64,000 nucleotides of DNA from Pseudomonas atagonensis (GCF_011369485.1 NZ_VXCA01000010.1:1-64000), one strand, 5' to 3'; counted from the stretch's first letter, positions 8,737-18,596 are shown. The notes: generated by a model not told the origin, from the letters alone. Numbers and translations: made by a program.

Positions 8737-8777
8737 ATGGATAAGGCACTTTTAGAGAAAGCTCAGGAGTCACCCTT

Positions 8778-9959
8778 ATGCTTAGCGTCCAGGATCGTGC
8801 CATCGTCAAATCCACTGTGCCTCTGCTGGAAAGCGGCGGTGAAGCGCTGATCACCCATTTCTACCGCATGATGCTCTCCGAGTACCCGGAAGTCCGCCCG
8901 CTGTTCAACCAGGCCCACCAGGCCAGCGGTGACCAGCCCCGTGCCCTGGCCAACGGCGTGTTGATGTACGCGCGGCACATCGATCAGCTCGATCAGCTAG
9001 GCGATCTGGTAGCGAAGATCATCAACAAGCACGTGGCCCTGCAGATCCTGCCGGAGCACTACCCGATCGTCGGCACCTGCCTGCTGCGCGCGATCTCCGA
9101 AGTGCTCGGCGAAGAAATCGCCACGCCGGAAGTGATGAGTGCCTGGGGCGCGGCTTACGGGCAACTGGCCGATATCCTGATCGGCGCCGAAACCGCCATT
9201 TATGACCAGAAGGAGCAAGCCGTCGGCGGCTGGCGCGGGGCGCGGGAATTCATCGTCACGGCCAAGGTCGAGGAGAGCGCGGAAATCATTTCGTTCTACT
9301 TCGAACCCGCGGACAAAGGCCCGATTCTGGCGGCCGAGCCGGGTCAGTACATCGGCATAAAATTGATCCTCGACGGCGAAGAAATCCGCCGCAACTACTC
9401 GCTGTCGGCGCTGGCGAACAAAGGTCAGTACCGCATCAGCGTCAAACGCGAACCGGGTGGCCGTGCCTCTAACCATTTGCACGATCAACTGCAAGTCGGC
9501 GCCAGCATTCAGCTGTTCCCGCCATCGGGCGAATTCACCCTGACTACCAGCGACAAACCGCTGGTGCTGATCAGCGGCGGCGTCGGCATCACCCCGACTC
9601 TGGCCATGCTGGAAGCGGCGCTGCAAACCGAGCGTCCGGTGTACTTCATCCACAGTGCGCGCAACGGCAGCGTGCACGCGTTCCGTGACTGGATCGACGG
9701 TCTGGCCGAGCGTCATCCGCAGCTCAAACGCTTCTATTGCTACGCCGAAGATGACGGCGTGAGCCCGGCAGCGGACAAGGTCGGGATGTTGAGTCAGGAA
9801 TTACTCGGCGAATGGCTGCCGGCGCAGCGTGACGTCGATGCTTACTTCCTCGGGCCGAAAGGCTTCATGGGCGCGATCAAGCGACACCTGCAAGCGCTGG
9901 GTGTGCCGGAGAAGCAGAGCCGGTATGAGTTCTTCGGGCCGGCAGCAGCTTTGGAATAA
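8778..9959 (+). CDS. hmp: Flavohaemoprotein, nitric oxide dioxygenase
   Basis: A 393-residue NO-detoxifying enzyme that converts NO and O2 to nitrate using NAD(P)H. The N-terminal globin has Tyr29, Gln53 and proximal His85 at the family positions. The reductase follows, with the FAD motif RNYSLS near 215 and the NAD(P)-binding segment VLISGGVGITP near 265. Full length. A strong AGGAG lies upstream of the ATG. It is divergent from norR and likely induced by NO. A REP doublet follows. Confidence 0.97.
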   Translation: MLSVQDRAIVKSTVPLLESGGEALITHFYRMMLSEYPEVRPLFNQAHQASGDQPRALANGVLMYARHIDQLDQLGDLVAKIINKHVALQILPEHYPIVGTCLLRAISEVLGEEIATPEVMSAWGAAYGQLADILIGAETAIYDQKEQAVGGWRGAREFIVTAKVEESAEIISFYFEPADKGPILAAEPGQYIGIKLILDGEEIRRNYSLSALANKGQYRISVKREPGGRASNHLHDQLQVGASIQLFPPSGEFTLTTSDKPLVLISGGVGITPTLAMLEAALQTERPVYFIHSARNGSVHAFRDWIDGLAERHPQLKRFYCYAEDDGVSPAADKVGMLSQELLGEWLPAQRDVDAYFLGPKGFMGAIKRHLQALGVPEKQSRYEFFGPAAALE

Positions 9960-9980
9960 CACTCAAGACCGAGTCGTCTG

Positions 9981-10075
9981 CATCGCGGGCAAGCCCGGCC
10001 CCACAGAATTCATGCCGTCCACAAAAACCGTGAACGACGCTGACCCTGTGGTAGCCGGGCTTGCCCGCGATTGCG
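9981..10075. repeat. REP doublet, 'CGCGGGCAAGCCCGGC' variant
   Basis: Arms ATCGCGGGCAAGCCCGGCCC and GCCGGGCTTGCCCGCGAT face each other between hmp and the next gene. The core (GGGCAAGCCC) differs from the GCGAGCAAGC and GGGAGCAAGCCCCC types elsewhere in the window. Confidence 0.9.
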
Positions 10076-10195
10076 TCCCTACGGTCTCGATTCTTAAAAA
10101 GTGTTTAAAGGTTAATCGTTTCTTAACCGGTTTATCGTTTATTCCCCGATGCTGATGATAGGCGCTCGTTCGTTTACAAGATCAGGATCGCCCCC

Positions 10196-10756
10196 ATGTC
10201 GCACATCGCTCTGTCCCGTCATTTCAGCCTTGCTGCTTTGGGCTTGTCGGCCGCCTTGCTGGCCAGCCCTTTCGCTTCTGCCGAATCTGCCCTGATCAAA
10301 CCGCAGACGCTGATCGTCGATCAGAGTCTGCCCAAGGCACAACTAGAGGCGATGGAACTGGCGGCGCGGCGTTACGGCAGTTTCTGGGATTCAGGCGAGG
10401 AGGCGTTGGCCGCCGCTGCCTTGTCGCCGCAATTTGTCGACAAGACGCCACCCGAAGGCCGAGTGCAAGGGCCGACCGGGCCATTGCTGGCGTCGAAGTT
10501 CTTTCGCACAGCGGTTCCGGATTTGAGCTGTGACATCGAGCAAATGATCATCGCCGGTGATCGCGTAGTGGTGCATCTGCACTTTCGCGGGCATTTCACC
10601 GGCACGTTCAAGGCTCTCAAAGGGCAGGGCCAGCGTGTAGACTTCCGGGCAACCGATATCTATCAGATCGACAACGGTCGCATCGCGGCCAATTGGCATA
10701 TCGAAGACAACATCAGCCTGATGGCGCAACTGCAAGCGCAGCCGCCGGCCAGCTGA
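10196..10756 (+). CDS. Exported SnoaL-like (NTF2-fold) protein
   Basis: A 186-residue precursor with a signal peptide of about 29 residues ending AFASAES. The mature region resembles the SnoaL/ester cyclase family: an N-terminal helix followed by FFRTAVPDLSCDIEQMIIAGDRVVVHLHFRGHFTG, then FRATDIYQIDNGRIAANWHIEDN, the typical closing strands with a W-x-(x)-D/E-N end. Many such proteins are annotated as predicted cyclases with no known substrate. It lies 25 bp upstream of dsbB in the same direction, so the two may be co-transcribed. Confidence 0.8.
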   Translation: MSHIALSRHFSLAALGLSAALLASPFASAESALIKPQTLIVDQSLPKAQLEAMELAARRYGSFWDSGEEALAAAALSPQFVDKTPPEGRVQGPTGPLLASKFFRTAVPDLSCDIEQMIIAGDRVVVHLHFRGHFTGTFKALKGQGQRVDFRATDIYQIDNGRIAANWHIEDNISLMAQLQAQPPAS

Positions 10757-10781
10757 ACCATGGACATGAAAGGGAAACGCG

Positions 10782-11291
10782 ATGAGCGAGGAAACGATTC
10801 GATTGGGACGTGAGCGGCGCTTTCTGGTGCTGCTGGGGATCATCTGCCTGGCGCTGATCGGTGGCGCGCTGTACATGCAAATCGTGCTCGGCGAAGCGCC
10901 ATGCCCGCTGTGCATCCTGCAACGTTACGCCTTGCTGCTGATCGCCGTGTTCGCGTTCATCGGTGCGGCCATGCGCACTCGCCGCAGCATCACGGTATTT
11001 GAAGTGCTGGTGGTGATTTGCGCGATTGCTGGCGCCGGTGTCGCCGGGCATCACGTGTATACCCAGTTCTATCCGGCAGTGAGTTGCGGCATCGATGTGT
11101 TGCAGCCGATTGTCGATGATCTGCCGCTGGCGAAGATCTTCCCGCTGGGCTTCCAGGTTGATGGCTTCTGCTCGACGCCGTACCCGCCGATCCTCGGTCT
11201 GTCGTTGGCGCAATGGGCGCTGGTGGCATTCGTGCTGGTGGTGATTCTGGTGCCGCTGCTGACCTCGCGTAACCGAAAAGCACTGCGCTGA
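10782..11291 (+). CDS. dsbB: Disulfide bond formation protein DsbB
   Basis: A 169-residue inner-membrane protein with four hydrophobic segments. The two redox pairs are visible: Cys41-x-x-Cys44 (CPLC) in the first periplasmic loop and Cys102 ... Cys130 in the second. DsbB reoxidises DsbA and passes electrons to quinone. An arginine follows the CPLC motif (CILQR). Pseudomonads often carry more than one DsbB; this copy is next to a SnoaL-like gene and about 0.8 kb upstream of cyoA. Its stop is followed by a small hairpin at 11301-11316 and then a terminator. Confidence 0.93.
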   Translation: MSEETIRLGRERRFLVLLGIICLALIGGALYMQIVLGEAPCPLCILQRYALLLIAVFAFIGAAMRTRRSITVFEVLVVICAIAGAGVAGHHVYTQFYPAVSCGIDVLQPIVDDLPLAKIFPLGFQVDGFCSTPYPPILGLSLAQWALVAFVLVVILVPLLTSRNRKALR

Positions 11292-11324
11292 GTCAACTCT
11301 TCGGCATTCTTGCCGATACAGAAA

Positions 11325-11361
11325 GCGCCCCGATTTGCGTATCAGCCAATCGGGGCGTTTT
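11325..11361 (+). terminator. Rho-independent terminator after dsbB
   Basis: The stem CGCCCCGATT (11326-11335) pairs with AATCGGGGCG (11348-11357) around a 12-base loop and is followed by TTTT. Confidence 0.85.
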
Positions 11362-12116
11362 GCATTTCATGGCGTTTGTGAAAACACCGTGACGAATGGC
11401 AAGGAAGGCTGCGGCAAGTGTGCGACATGTTGTCACACGCGCAGTGTCGCAGTGGCTTTCAGGGGCGCCGATTGGGGCGTTGTTACAAAAAAGGATTGGT
11501 CTGTTTCAGCGTTTTGCTGCTTTTGCACGCGAGTGCCAGATCAGGCAGTTTTAACACGCTCTGGCAATTGGCCAGAAGCCTTGGAATATCGGGCTTTGCG
11601 CTGATCCGGCATTCGGAAAAAGCCTTCGGAGCTGTCTGAACTGAGGCGGATACACCTACATTTTTTGGTGTTTTTGTTGAGAATCGATTTCGATAACATG
11701 CGGAACTTTTGCAAAAACGGTGATGGATTGTTGCCCGAACGGATAAAAATTATTTCGGGATAAGACATGGTGTATAGGGCGCTACCTATCTACAATCGCC
11801 CGCACTGAATTCCCGGCACTGTTCAGCCTTTATTAAGGAGGCGAGCAGGAAGTCGGGTGTCGAGCAGGCCGAAAGGCTTTCAAGACACCCAGGTGTCGGT
11901 GCCTTCCAACTTTCCGCACCAAATGGAATTGGTCTGTAACAAGGCCTTTGACCACGAATTCGAATAAGAACTCACCGCTGTCCCAGGATTTGTCGAGCGT
12001 CTGACGCGCGACGGGCGGCCCTTATTCAATCCAAAGAAAATGCCAACCCTTGGCAGGGTGAAGTGTTGGCGATCAAAACCCAACTGCATTGCGCAAGCTG
12101 CTTTAGAGGTCGTGAG
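11362..12116 (+). promoter_or_regulatory. Long cyoA upstream region with structured leader
   Basis: No convincing gene lies in these 755 bases. At 11681-11699 a GAGAATCGATTTCGATAAC stretch partly resembles a Fur box (about 11 of 19 positions). A perfect Shine-Dalgarno (TAAGGAGG) at 11834-11841 has no ATG ORF at normal spacing. From 11855 to 12055 strong hairpins follow: GGGTGTC/GACACCC enclosing a GCC-GAAA-GGC tetraloop stem, an alternative GACACC/GGTGTC hairpin, and TGCCAA-ccc-TTGGCA at 12041-12055. This looks like a structured mRNA leader for cyoABCDE. Confidence 0.5.
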
Positions 12117-13058
12117 ATGAGTAAAAACAGGTACCCCAGATTACTAGGCCTAGTGCCGCTGCTCGGCACGTTGTTGCTGGGAGGCTGCAACATGACCTTG
12201 CTCAATCCAACGGGCCAGGTCGGCCTGGAACAGCGCAACCTGATCATCACCGCGACCCTGCTGATGCTGTTGGTCGTTGTGCCGGTTATCGTCATGACCT
12301 TCCTGTTCGCCTGGAAGTACCGCGCGTCGAACAAGAACGCCGTCTACACCCCGAAATGGTCGCACTCGACCAAAATCGAAGTGGCTGTGTGGACTATCCC
12401 GGTCCTGATCATCATTGCCCTGGGTTACATCACCTACATCTCCACCCACGAACTGGACCCGTATCGTCCAATCGAATCCGACGTCAAGCCTGTGACCATC
12501 GAAGTGGTCGCGCTGGACTGGAAGTGGCTGTTCATCTACCCGGAACAAGGCATTGCCACGGTCAACAAGATCGTGTTCCCGGCGCACACGCCAATCAACT
12601 TCAAGATCACCTCTGACGCTGTGATGAACTCGTTCTTCATCCCGGGTCTGGGCGGCCAGATCTACGCGATGGCGGGCATGCAGACCAAGCTGCACCTGAT
12701 CGCTGACCGCAACGCTGAAATGGACGGTATCTCCGCCAACTACAGCGGCGCAGGTTTCACCGGCATGAAGTTCAAAGCTATCTCTACGACTCAGGAAGAT
12801 TTCGACGCCTGGGTGAGTGAAGTCAAGAAGTCACCTAAACAGCTTGATCAAGCTGAATACGCAGCCCTTGCCAAGCCAAGCCAGAACAACCCAGTCGAGC
12901 TCTACTCCTCGGTCACGCCGAACCAGTTCCAGATCATCGTCGACAAGTACGAAGGTATGAAGCCGGGCAAGCCGCTGAAGCACGAGAAGAAAGAGAAAGA
13001 AGTGGCGGCCACGGAAATTGACTCGAGTTCGCATTCAGCTGCCGGGGCAGAGGAGTAA
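12117..13058 (+). CDS. cyoA: Cytochrome bo3 ubiquinol oxidase subunit II
   Basis: A 313-residue lipoprotein subunit. The signal peptide ends in the lipobox LLGGC (lipidated Cys24). Two transmembrane segments follow (about 45-65 and 85-105), then the periplasmic cupredoxin-like domain, which lacks the CuA ligands as expected for a quinol oxidase. It is the first gene of cyoABCDE; cyoB starts 3 bp after its stop. The ATG at 12117, with GAGGT upstream, is preferred to the in-frame codon at 12063. The C-terminus is lysine/glutamate rich, as usual in Pseudomonas. Confidence 0.96.
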   Translation: MSKNRYPRLLGLVPLLGTLLLGGCNMTLLNPTGQVGLEQRNLIITATLLMLLVVVPVIVMTFLFAWKYRASNKNAVYTPKWSHSTKIEVAVWTIPVLIIIALGYITYISTHELDPYRPIESDVKPVTIEVVALDWKWLFIYPEQGIATVNKIVFPAHTPINFKITSDAVMNSFFIPGLGGQIYAMAGMQTKLHLIADRNAEMDGISANYSGAGFTGMKFKAISTTQEDFDAWVSEVKKSPKQLDQAEYAALAKPSQNNPVELYSSVTPNQFQIIVDKYEGMKPGKPLKHEKKEKEVAATEIDSSSHSAAGAEE

Positions 13059-13061
13059 ACG

Positions 13062-15092
13062 ATGTTTGGTAAATTAAGTTGGGAAGCAGTCCCATTCCAC
13101 GAGCCGATCGTGATGGTGACCATCGCCATGATCGCCCTCGGTGGTCTGGCGCTGTTCGCTGCAATCACCTACTTCAAGAAGTGGACTTACTTGTGGACCG
13201 AGTGGTTGACCTCGGTCGACCACAAGAAAATCGGCGTGATGTACATCATCGTCGCCATGGTCATGCTGCTGCGCGGCTTCGCCGACGCCATCATGATGCG
13301 TACCCAGCTGGCCATGGCCACCGAGGGTTCGCCTGGCTACCTGCCACCTGAACACTATGACCAGATCTTCACCGCTCACGGTGTGATCATGATCATCTTC
13401 ATGGCGATGCCATTCTTCACCGGCCTGATGAACCTTGCAGTGCCGCTGCAGATCGGCGCGCGTGACGTTGCCTTCCCGTTCCTGAACTCCCTGAGCTTCT
13501 GGCTGCTGGTATCCGGCGTTGTGCTGATCAACCTGTCCCTGGGCGTCGGCGAATTCGCCAAGACCGGTTGGGTTGCGTATCCACCGCTGTCGGGTCTGCA
13601 GTACAGCCCTGGCGTGGGCATGGACTACTACATCTGGGCGCTACAGCTATCCGGGTTAGGTACAACGTTAACGGGGGTTAACTTCCTCGCGACCGTGCTG
13701 AAAATGCGTACCCCAGGCATGAAACTGATGGACATGCCGATCTTCACCTGGACCTGCACCTGGGCAAACGTTCTGATCGTGGCTTCGTTCCCGATCCTGA
13801 CCGCTACCCTGGCACTGCTGACCCTTGACCGTTACATGGATTTCCACATTTTCACCAATGAACTTGGTGGCAATCCAATGATGTACGTCAACCTGTTCTG
13901 GGCGTGGGGCCACCCTGAGGTTTACATCCTGATCCTGCCGGCATTCGGCATCTTCTCGGAAGTGATCTCGGCCTTCACCGGCAAGAAACTGTTCGGTCAC
14001 CACTCGATGATCTACGCTTCGGGCGCGATCTCGGTACTGGGCTTCATGGTTTGGCTGCACCACTTCTTCACCATGGGTTCGGGTGCCAGCGTCAACGCCT
14101 TCTTCGGTCTGGCGACGATGCTGATTTCCATCCCGACGGGTGTGAAGCTATTCAACTGGCTGTTCACCATCTACCAGGGCCGTCTGCGCTTCACCAGCCA
14201 GGTTCTGTGGACTCTGGGCTTCATGGTGACCTTCGCCATCGGCGGCATGACCGGCGTACTGCTGGCCATCCCGGGTGCTGACTTCGTTCTGCACAACAGC
14301 CTGTTCGTGATCGCGCACTTCCACAACGTGATCATCGGCGGCGCGGTATTCGGTTACATCGCAGGTTTCGCGTTCTACTTCCCGAAAGCGTTCGGCTTCA
14401 AGCTGCACGAAGGCTGGGGTAAAGCAGCGTTCTGGTTCTGGATCTCGGGCTTCTTCGTCGCGTTCATGCCGCTCTATGCACTGGGCTTCATGGGCATGAC
14501 CCGTCGTCTGAACGCCACCACCAACCCTGAGTGGGTACCGTACCTGTACGTTGCCATGTTCGGTGCGGTGATGATCGCTGTGGGTATCGCCTGCCAGCTG
14601 ATCCAGCTGTACGTGTCGGTACGTGACCGCAACAAGCCAGAGAACGTTTGCGATCACGGTGACCCGTGGAATGCACACACCCTGGAATGGTCGACCTCGT
14701 CGCCACCTCCGTTCTACAACTTCGCTGTGCTGCCTAAGGCTGACTGCATCGACCCGTTCACCGAAGCCAAGGAAAACGGTACTGCGTACCAGCGTCCGGC
14801 GAAGTACGAGCCGATCCACATGCCGAACAACACCGCCACTGGCGTAGTGATGGGCGCACTGTTGACCGTCTTCGGTTTCGCGATGATCTGGCACATCTGG
14901 TGGTTGGCGATCGCCAGCCTGGCCGGCACTGTCATCTACTTCGTGATCCACGCTGCACGTGACGACCAGGGCTACATGGTTCCGGTTGAAACGATCGAGC
15001 GCATCGAAGCCGAGCAGCACAAGCGTCTGGTAGCGGCCGGGAAGATCCCTGCTTCCGCGACCCGTGTTGAAACCAAGTTGGAACAGGCTTAA
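13062..15092 (+). CDS. cyoB: Cytochrome bo3 ubiquinol oxidase subunit I
   Basis: A 676-residue catalytic subunit that reduces O2 to water and pumps protons. The low-spin haem and CuB/haem o3 ligands are in recognisable segments: [16 protein letters not shown] (with the cross-linked His-Tyr), [10 protein letters not shown] and [11 protein letters not shown]. Full family length with about 15 membrane helices. A strong GAGGAG ribosome site overlaps the end of cyoA, indicating tight coupling. Confidence 0.98.
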   Translation: MFGKLSWEAVPFHEPIVMVTIAMIALGGLALFAAITYFKKWTYLWTEWLTSVDHKKIGVMYIIVAMVMLLRGFADAIMMRTQLAMATEGSPGYLPPEHYDQIFTAHGVIMIIFMAMPFFTGLMNLAVPLQIGARDVAFPFLNSLSFWLLVSGVVLINLSLGVGEFAKTGWVAYPPLSGLQYSPGVGMDYYIWALQLSGLGTTLTGVNFLATVLKMRTPGMKLMDMPIFTWTCTWANVLIVASFPILTATLALLTLDRYMDFHIFTNELGGNPMMYVNLFWAWGHPEVYILILPAFGIFSEVISAFTGKKLFGHHSMIYASGAISVLGFMVWLHHFFTMGSGASVNAFFGLATMLISIPTGVKLFNWLFTIYQGRLRFTSQVLWTLGFMVTFAIGGMTGVLLAIPGADFVLHNSLFVIAHFHNVIIGGAVFGYIAGFAFYFPKAFGFKLHEGWGKAAFWFWISGFFVAFMPLYALGFMGMTRRLNATTNPEWVPYLYVAMFGAVMIAVGIACQLIQLYVSVRDRNKPENVCDHGDPWNAHTLEWSTSSPPPFYNFAVLPKADCIDPFTEAKENGTAYQRPAKYEPIHMPNNTATGVVMGALLTVFGFAMIWHIWWLAIASLAGTVIYFVIHAARDDQGYMVPVETIERIEAEQHKRLVAAGKIPASATRVETKLEQA

Positions 15093-15095
15093 ACA

Positions 15096-15722
15096 ATGTC
15101 GAACTTAGTGACCAATGCTGGACACGCCCATGGCCACGACCATGGGCACGATGACCATCACCACGACTCGGGCGAGATGACCGTATACGGTTTCTGGCTC
15201 TACCTGATGACCGACTGCATTCTGTTTGCGTCGATCTTCGCGGTGTACGCGGTACTGGTAAACAACGTTGCCGGTGGCCCGTCGGGCCACGACATCTTCG
15301 AACTGCCTTACGTGCTGGGCGAAACCGCTCTGCTGTTGTTCAGTTCGATCACCTACGGCTTCGCCATGCTGGCGTTGTACAAAGGTAAAAAGCAGCAGGT
15401 TCTGGGCTGGTTGTTCATGACCTTCCTGCTCGGCGCAGGCTTCATCGCCATGGAGATCAACGAGTTCCACCTGCTGATCTCCGAGGGCTTCGGTCCTAGC
15501 CGTTCGGGCTTCCTGTCCGCGTTCTTCACCCTGGTCGGTACCCACGGTCTGCACGTGTCCGCAGGTCTGATCTGGATGGGCATCATGATGTACCAGGTCA
15601 ACAAGCACGGCCTGACGGCGACCAACAAGACCCGTCTGAGCTGCCTGAGCCTGTTCTGGCACTTCCTGGACGTGGTGTGGATCTGCGTATTCACCGTTGT
15701 TTACCTGATGGGGACCCTGTAA
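15096..15722 (+). CDS. cyoC: Cytochrome bo3 ubiquinol oxidase subunit III
   Basis: A 208-residue membrane protein with five hydrophobic segments, matching CyoC. The N-terminus is unusually rich in histidine ([15 protein letters not shown]), a metal-binding-like tail seen in pseudomonad CyoC. It starts 3 bp after cyoB and its stop overlaps the cyoD start (TAATG). Confidence 0.96.
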   Translation: MSNLVTNAGHAHGHDHGHDDHHHDSGEMTVYGFWLYLMTDCILFASIFAVYAVLVNNVAGGPSGHDIFELPYVLGETALLLFSSITYGFAMLALYKGKKQQVLGWLFMTFLLGAGFIAMEINEFHLLISEGFGPSRSGFLSAFFTLVGTHGLHVSAGLIWMGIMMYQVNKHGLTATNKTRLSCLSLFWHFLDVVWICVFTVVYLMGTL

Positions 15723-16057
15723 TGGCTAATGCACACTCCCATGACAGCCATGATGCTGGCCACGGCAGCGCAAAGTCGTACGCCATCGGCTTCATCCTGT
15801 CGGTAATCCTGACCGTTATCCCGTTCGGCCTGGTGATGTACCCGACCTTGCCGAAGTCGACGACGCTGGCAATCGTTCTGTTGTTCGCCGTGATCCAGGT
15901 GATCGTTCACCTGTATTACTTCCTGCACCTGGACCGTTCCATCGCTCAGCGTAACAACGTGATTGCGTTTGTCTTCACGGCCATCGTGATCGTGCTGCTG
16001 GTTGGCCTGTCGCTGTGGATCATGTTCAGCATCCACACGTACATGATGGCGAAGTGA
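15722..16057 (+). CDS. cyoD: Cytochrome bo3 ubiquinol oxidase subunit IV
   Basis: A 111-residue protein with three hydrophobic helices and a histidine-containing N-terminus ([11 protein letters not shown]). It assists assembly of the CuB site in subunit I. The ATG shares a base with the cyoC stop codon, giving one-base overlap and translational coupling; a longer in-frame version from 15677 would overlap cyoC and is unlikely. Confidence 0.95.
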   Translation: MANAHSHDSHDAGHGSAKSYAIGFILSVILTVIPFGLVMYPTLPKSTTLAIVLLFAVIQVIVHLYYFLHLDRSIAQRNNVIAFVFTAIVIVLLVGLSLWIMFSIHTYMMAK

Positions 16058-16067
16058 GGTAGACCCG

Positions 16068-16955
16068 ATGTCGCTCAAGCACTTTATCCAAATCACCAAA
16101 CCGGGGATCATTTTCGGTAACGTGCTTTCTGTGGCAGGCGGGTTCTTCCTGGCCTCGAAAGGGCATGTCGATCTGGCCGTGTTTCTGGCAGCCATGATCG
16201 GCACCTCCCTGGTCGTCGCCTCCGGTTGCGTGTTCAACAACTGCATCGACCGCGACATCGACCTGAAGATGGAACGCACCAAGAACCGGGTGCTGGTTCA
16301 GGGCTTGATCTCCCTGAAACTGGCCCTGGTCTATGCGACCATTCTGGGTGTTCTCGGCGTTGCATTGTTGTACAAGGTGGCCAACCCGTTGGCTGCTTTG
16401 TTCGCCGTAATCGGCTTCGTTATCTACGTCGGCTTCTACAGCCTGTACCTCAAGCGCAAGTCGGTTCACGGCACGCTGGTGGGCAGTCTGTCGGGCGCCA
16501 TGCCGCCGGTGATCGGCTACGTGGCCGTGACCAACAGCTTCGACATGGCCGCGCTGACCCTGCTGGTGATGTTCAGCCTGTGGCAGATGCCGCATTCCTA
16601 CGCCATCGCGATCTTCCGCTTCAACGATTACCTGGCCGCATCGATTCCGGTGTTGCCAGTGAAGCGCGGGATCCAAGTGGCCAAGAAGCACATCCTGCTC
16701 TACATCCTGGCGTTCCTCGTGGCGACCTTGATGCTGACCTTCAGCGGCTACGCCGGCATGAGCTACCTCGCCGTCGCTGCCGCCATGGGCATGTACTGGT
16801 TGTACATGGCCTGGACCGGCTACAAGGCGGTGGATGACACGGTCTGGGCACGCAAGCTGTTCGTGTTCTCGATCTTCACCATCACCGCGCTGAGCGTCAT
16901 GATGTCTCTGGACTTCAAGGTGCCGGCCGAGCTGCTGCTGACGTACGCGCCGTAA
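16068..16955 (+). CDS. cyoE: Protohaem IX farnesyltransferase (haem O synthase)
   Basis: A 295-residue polytopic UbiA-family prenyltransferase that makes haem O from haem B and farnesyl diphosphate for the CyoB active site. The aspartate-rich motif NNCIDRDID near residues 60-68 and the second motif YSLYLKRKS are visible. It is the last gene of cyoABCDE, 10 bp after cyoD and followed by a terminator. Confidence 0.96.
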   Translation: MSLKHFIQITKPGIIFGNVLSVAGGFFLASKGHVDLAVFLAAMIGTSLVVASGCVFNNCIDRDIDLKMERTKNRVLVQGLISLKLALVYATILGVLGVALLYKVANPLAALFAVIGFVIYVGFYSLYLKRKSVHGTLVGSLSGAMPPVIGYVAVTNSFDMAALTLLVMFSLWQMPHSYAIAIFRFNDYLAASIPVLPVKRGIQVAKKHILLYILAFLVATLMLTFSGYAGMSYLAVAAAMGMYWLYMAWTGYKAVDDTVWARKLFVFSIFTITALSVMMSLDFKVPAELLLTYAP

Positions 16956-16973
16956 GGTTTGAATGCTGCACAG

Positions 16974-17007
16974 AAACCCCGCCATTGAGAAATGTGCGGG
17001 GTTTTTT
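16974..17007 (+). terminator. Terminator of the cyo operon
   Basis: AACCCCGC (16975-16982) pairs with GCGGGGTT (16996-17003) and is followed by a run of six T residues. Confidence 0.9.
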
Positions 17008-17209
17008 GTTGCCTCGGCTCAGGGCCGGTTTTCTTTTGAATACGAGGTCTGGCAACCAATGATTAGCGGGAATCGACAGGTTGCGGTCGCTGGGTAAAAG
17101 CCCTAGATTTGGATCCAGCCATGTCGATGACCAGCCGTATTTGCGATGTCCGGCGCTCATCCTTCATGAACCTTCTGCACTTCATGCATCGATCAAGAGG
17201 CTGGGCGAA

Positions 17210-17701
17210 ATGACTGAGAGGATGACCTGCGACGAGCGCTTCATTGTCCTGGCAAAAGAGCTGAACTACGACATCAATGGCGAGAACACCGTGGGCGGTA
17301 ATTATGCACCGCTGGTGCGTCACCGCGATGAGCTGTACATCAGTGGCATGGTGCCGCGCACCGAAGGGAAGATTCAGTACCCGGGCCGGGTTGGTCTGGA
17401 GTTGACCCTCAAGGATGCGCAAGCGGCGGCGAGTATCAGCGCCATGCGGTGCCTTGCTTTCATCGTTGATGCGGTGGGCTCGCTGGACAAAGTCAGGGCG
17501 CTGCTGCGGGTCACGGTCTACGTGAAATCGACCCCGGATTTCGTCGACCTTAGCGAAGTCGCCAACGGCGCTTCCGACGTTTTCAGCCACGTATTGGGTG
17601 ATGCCGGTCGCCACACCCGGACAACGGTCGGCGTTTACCAATTGCCGAAAAATGCCGCCATTGAAGTGGACATGATCGCGGCATTGCACCCAGTCGCGTA
17701 A
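17210..17701 (+). CDS. Rid-family (YjgF/RidA-like) protein
   Basis: A 163-residue protein with the Rid fold: YAPLVRHRDELYISGMVPRTEGKI, then the helix SISAMRCLAFIVDAVGSLDKV and the closing HTRTTVGVYQLPKNAAIEVDMIAAL. The arginine in HTRTTVG corresponds to the substrate-binding region of the family. Classical RidA hydrolyses reactive enamine/imine intermediates; this longer member belongs to a less defined subgroup and may have another substrate. The ATG at 17210 with AAGAGG upstream is preferred over an extended ORF from 17081. Confidence 0.88.
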   Translation: MTERMTCDERFIVLAKELNYDINGENTVGGNYAPLVRHRDELYISGMVPRTEGKIQYPGRVGLELTLKDAQAAASISAMRCLAFIVDAVGSLDKVRALLRVTVYVKSTPDFVDLSEVANGASDVFSHVLGDAGRHTRTTVGVYQLPKNAAIEVDMIAALHPVA

Positions 17702-17721
17702 TCCCGCGAACGCCGGACAAC

Positions 17722-17758
17722 AAAAAGCCCCGCCTGAATTTCAGAGCGGGGCTTTTTC
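17722..17758. terminator. Bidirectional terminator
   Basis: AAAAAGCCCCGC (17722-17733) is an exact complement of GCGGGGCTTTTT (17746-17757). T-runs on both strands serve the convergent Rid gene and the leftward gene ending at 17774. Confidence 0.9.
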
Positions 17759-17773
17759 GTCAGCGTCGATGCC

Positions 17774-18478
17774 TTACTGAGCGGCGATGCTGTAACCCTC
17801 GAACGCGGTCTGCTGCTGCAGTGCGGTGATGATGTTCTTGCGATTTACCGCGTGTTCGGTACCGGAATTATCGAGGAAGGTTTCGCCGTCGAGTTCGGCT
17901 TCTTCGCCTTCACCAACGAAGCTGAAACCGAGGAATTCCAGCGCTTCACGGTCAACGTTCAGGCGCGAGCGCGGCGTGCGCAGGGGCAAGGTCACGCTGA
18001 TGCCGTCCTTGCTGATGGTGAAGATTTCGACTTCTTTCTTCGCCCGTGCAGCTTTGCTCTTGCCGCCGCTCGGGTTGCTGATCGCCTGGTGGGTCTGGTT
18101 CAGGACCTTGAGCGCCAGGCCATAAACGATTTCCTGGAAAGCCGGATCGTCCTTGAAGCAGGACAGGATGCGGCCAATGGAAAACTTGCTGCTCAGGTCT
18201 TCAAGGGCGGCGATGTCGGCAGCCTCGGCATCCTTCAGGCGCTTGAGTTCGCCCATCAATTCGTAGGCCTTGTCGTCATCGAAGCTGTCGTGGGCCTGAC
18301 GGATCGCCGCACGCAGTTCGCGGATCTGATCGCTTTCGCGGGTCGACTGGAACGCGTCCAGGACCATCTCGCTGATGATTTTGGCTTGTGGCAGGTGTTG
18401 TGAAAGATTGATGGAGTTTTCGTATTCCGCTTTGGACGATTCGGTAACTACGGATTCAGCGGTGTTGAAATCGGACAT
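17774..18478 (-). CDS. Hypothetical protein, 234 residues
   Basis: A soluble acidic protein that I do not recognise. The first 130 residues are predicted helical, with a heptad-like IRELRAAIRQAHDSF...LMGELKRLKDAEA stretch suggesting a coiled coil. A short basic linker follows (GGKSKAARAKKEVE), then a C-terminal domain with KDGISVTLPLRTPRSRLNVD and a glutamate-rich loop. The basic linker and coiled coil would suit a nucleic-acid-associated or scaffold protein, but that is inference. It stands alone, convergent with the Rid gene. Confidence 0.7.
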   Translation of the reverse strand: MSDFNTAESVVTESSKAEYENSINLSQHLPQAKIISEMVLDAFQSTRESDQIRELRAAIRQAHDSFDDDKAYELMGELKRLKDAEAADIAALEDLSSKFSIGRILSCFKDDPAFQEIVYGLALKVLNQTHQAISNPSGGKSKAARAKKEVEIFTISKDGISVTLPLRTPRSRLNVDREALEFLGFSFVGEGEEAELDGETFLDNSGTEHAVNRKNIITALQQQTAFEGYSIAAQ

Positions 18479-18596
18479 TGAAATTTCACTACTTTTTAAC
18501 TTGAGTTGAGACGAGAAAGAACCAGGTCTTTTTCAGGCCGACTAATTTAGGGGAGCGAGGCGGCGTTGTCACGGAGCAACGGTCCGGTGGTCCCAA

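Noticed and set aside
11335..11604. 89-residue ORF downstream of dsbB
   Set aside because: It begins inside the dsbB terminator and has no recognisable family pattern or ribosome site.
11681..11699. Fur box upstream of cyoA
   Set aside because: Only about 11 of 19 positions match; noted in the region entry but too weak for a separate feature.
13668..15020. Long minus-strand frames opposite cyoB
   Set aside because: They are antisense shadows of a conserved gene with GC-rich third positions; histidine/arginine-rich, low-quality composition.
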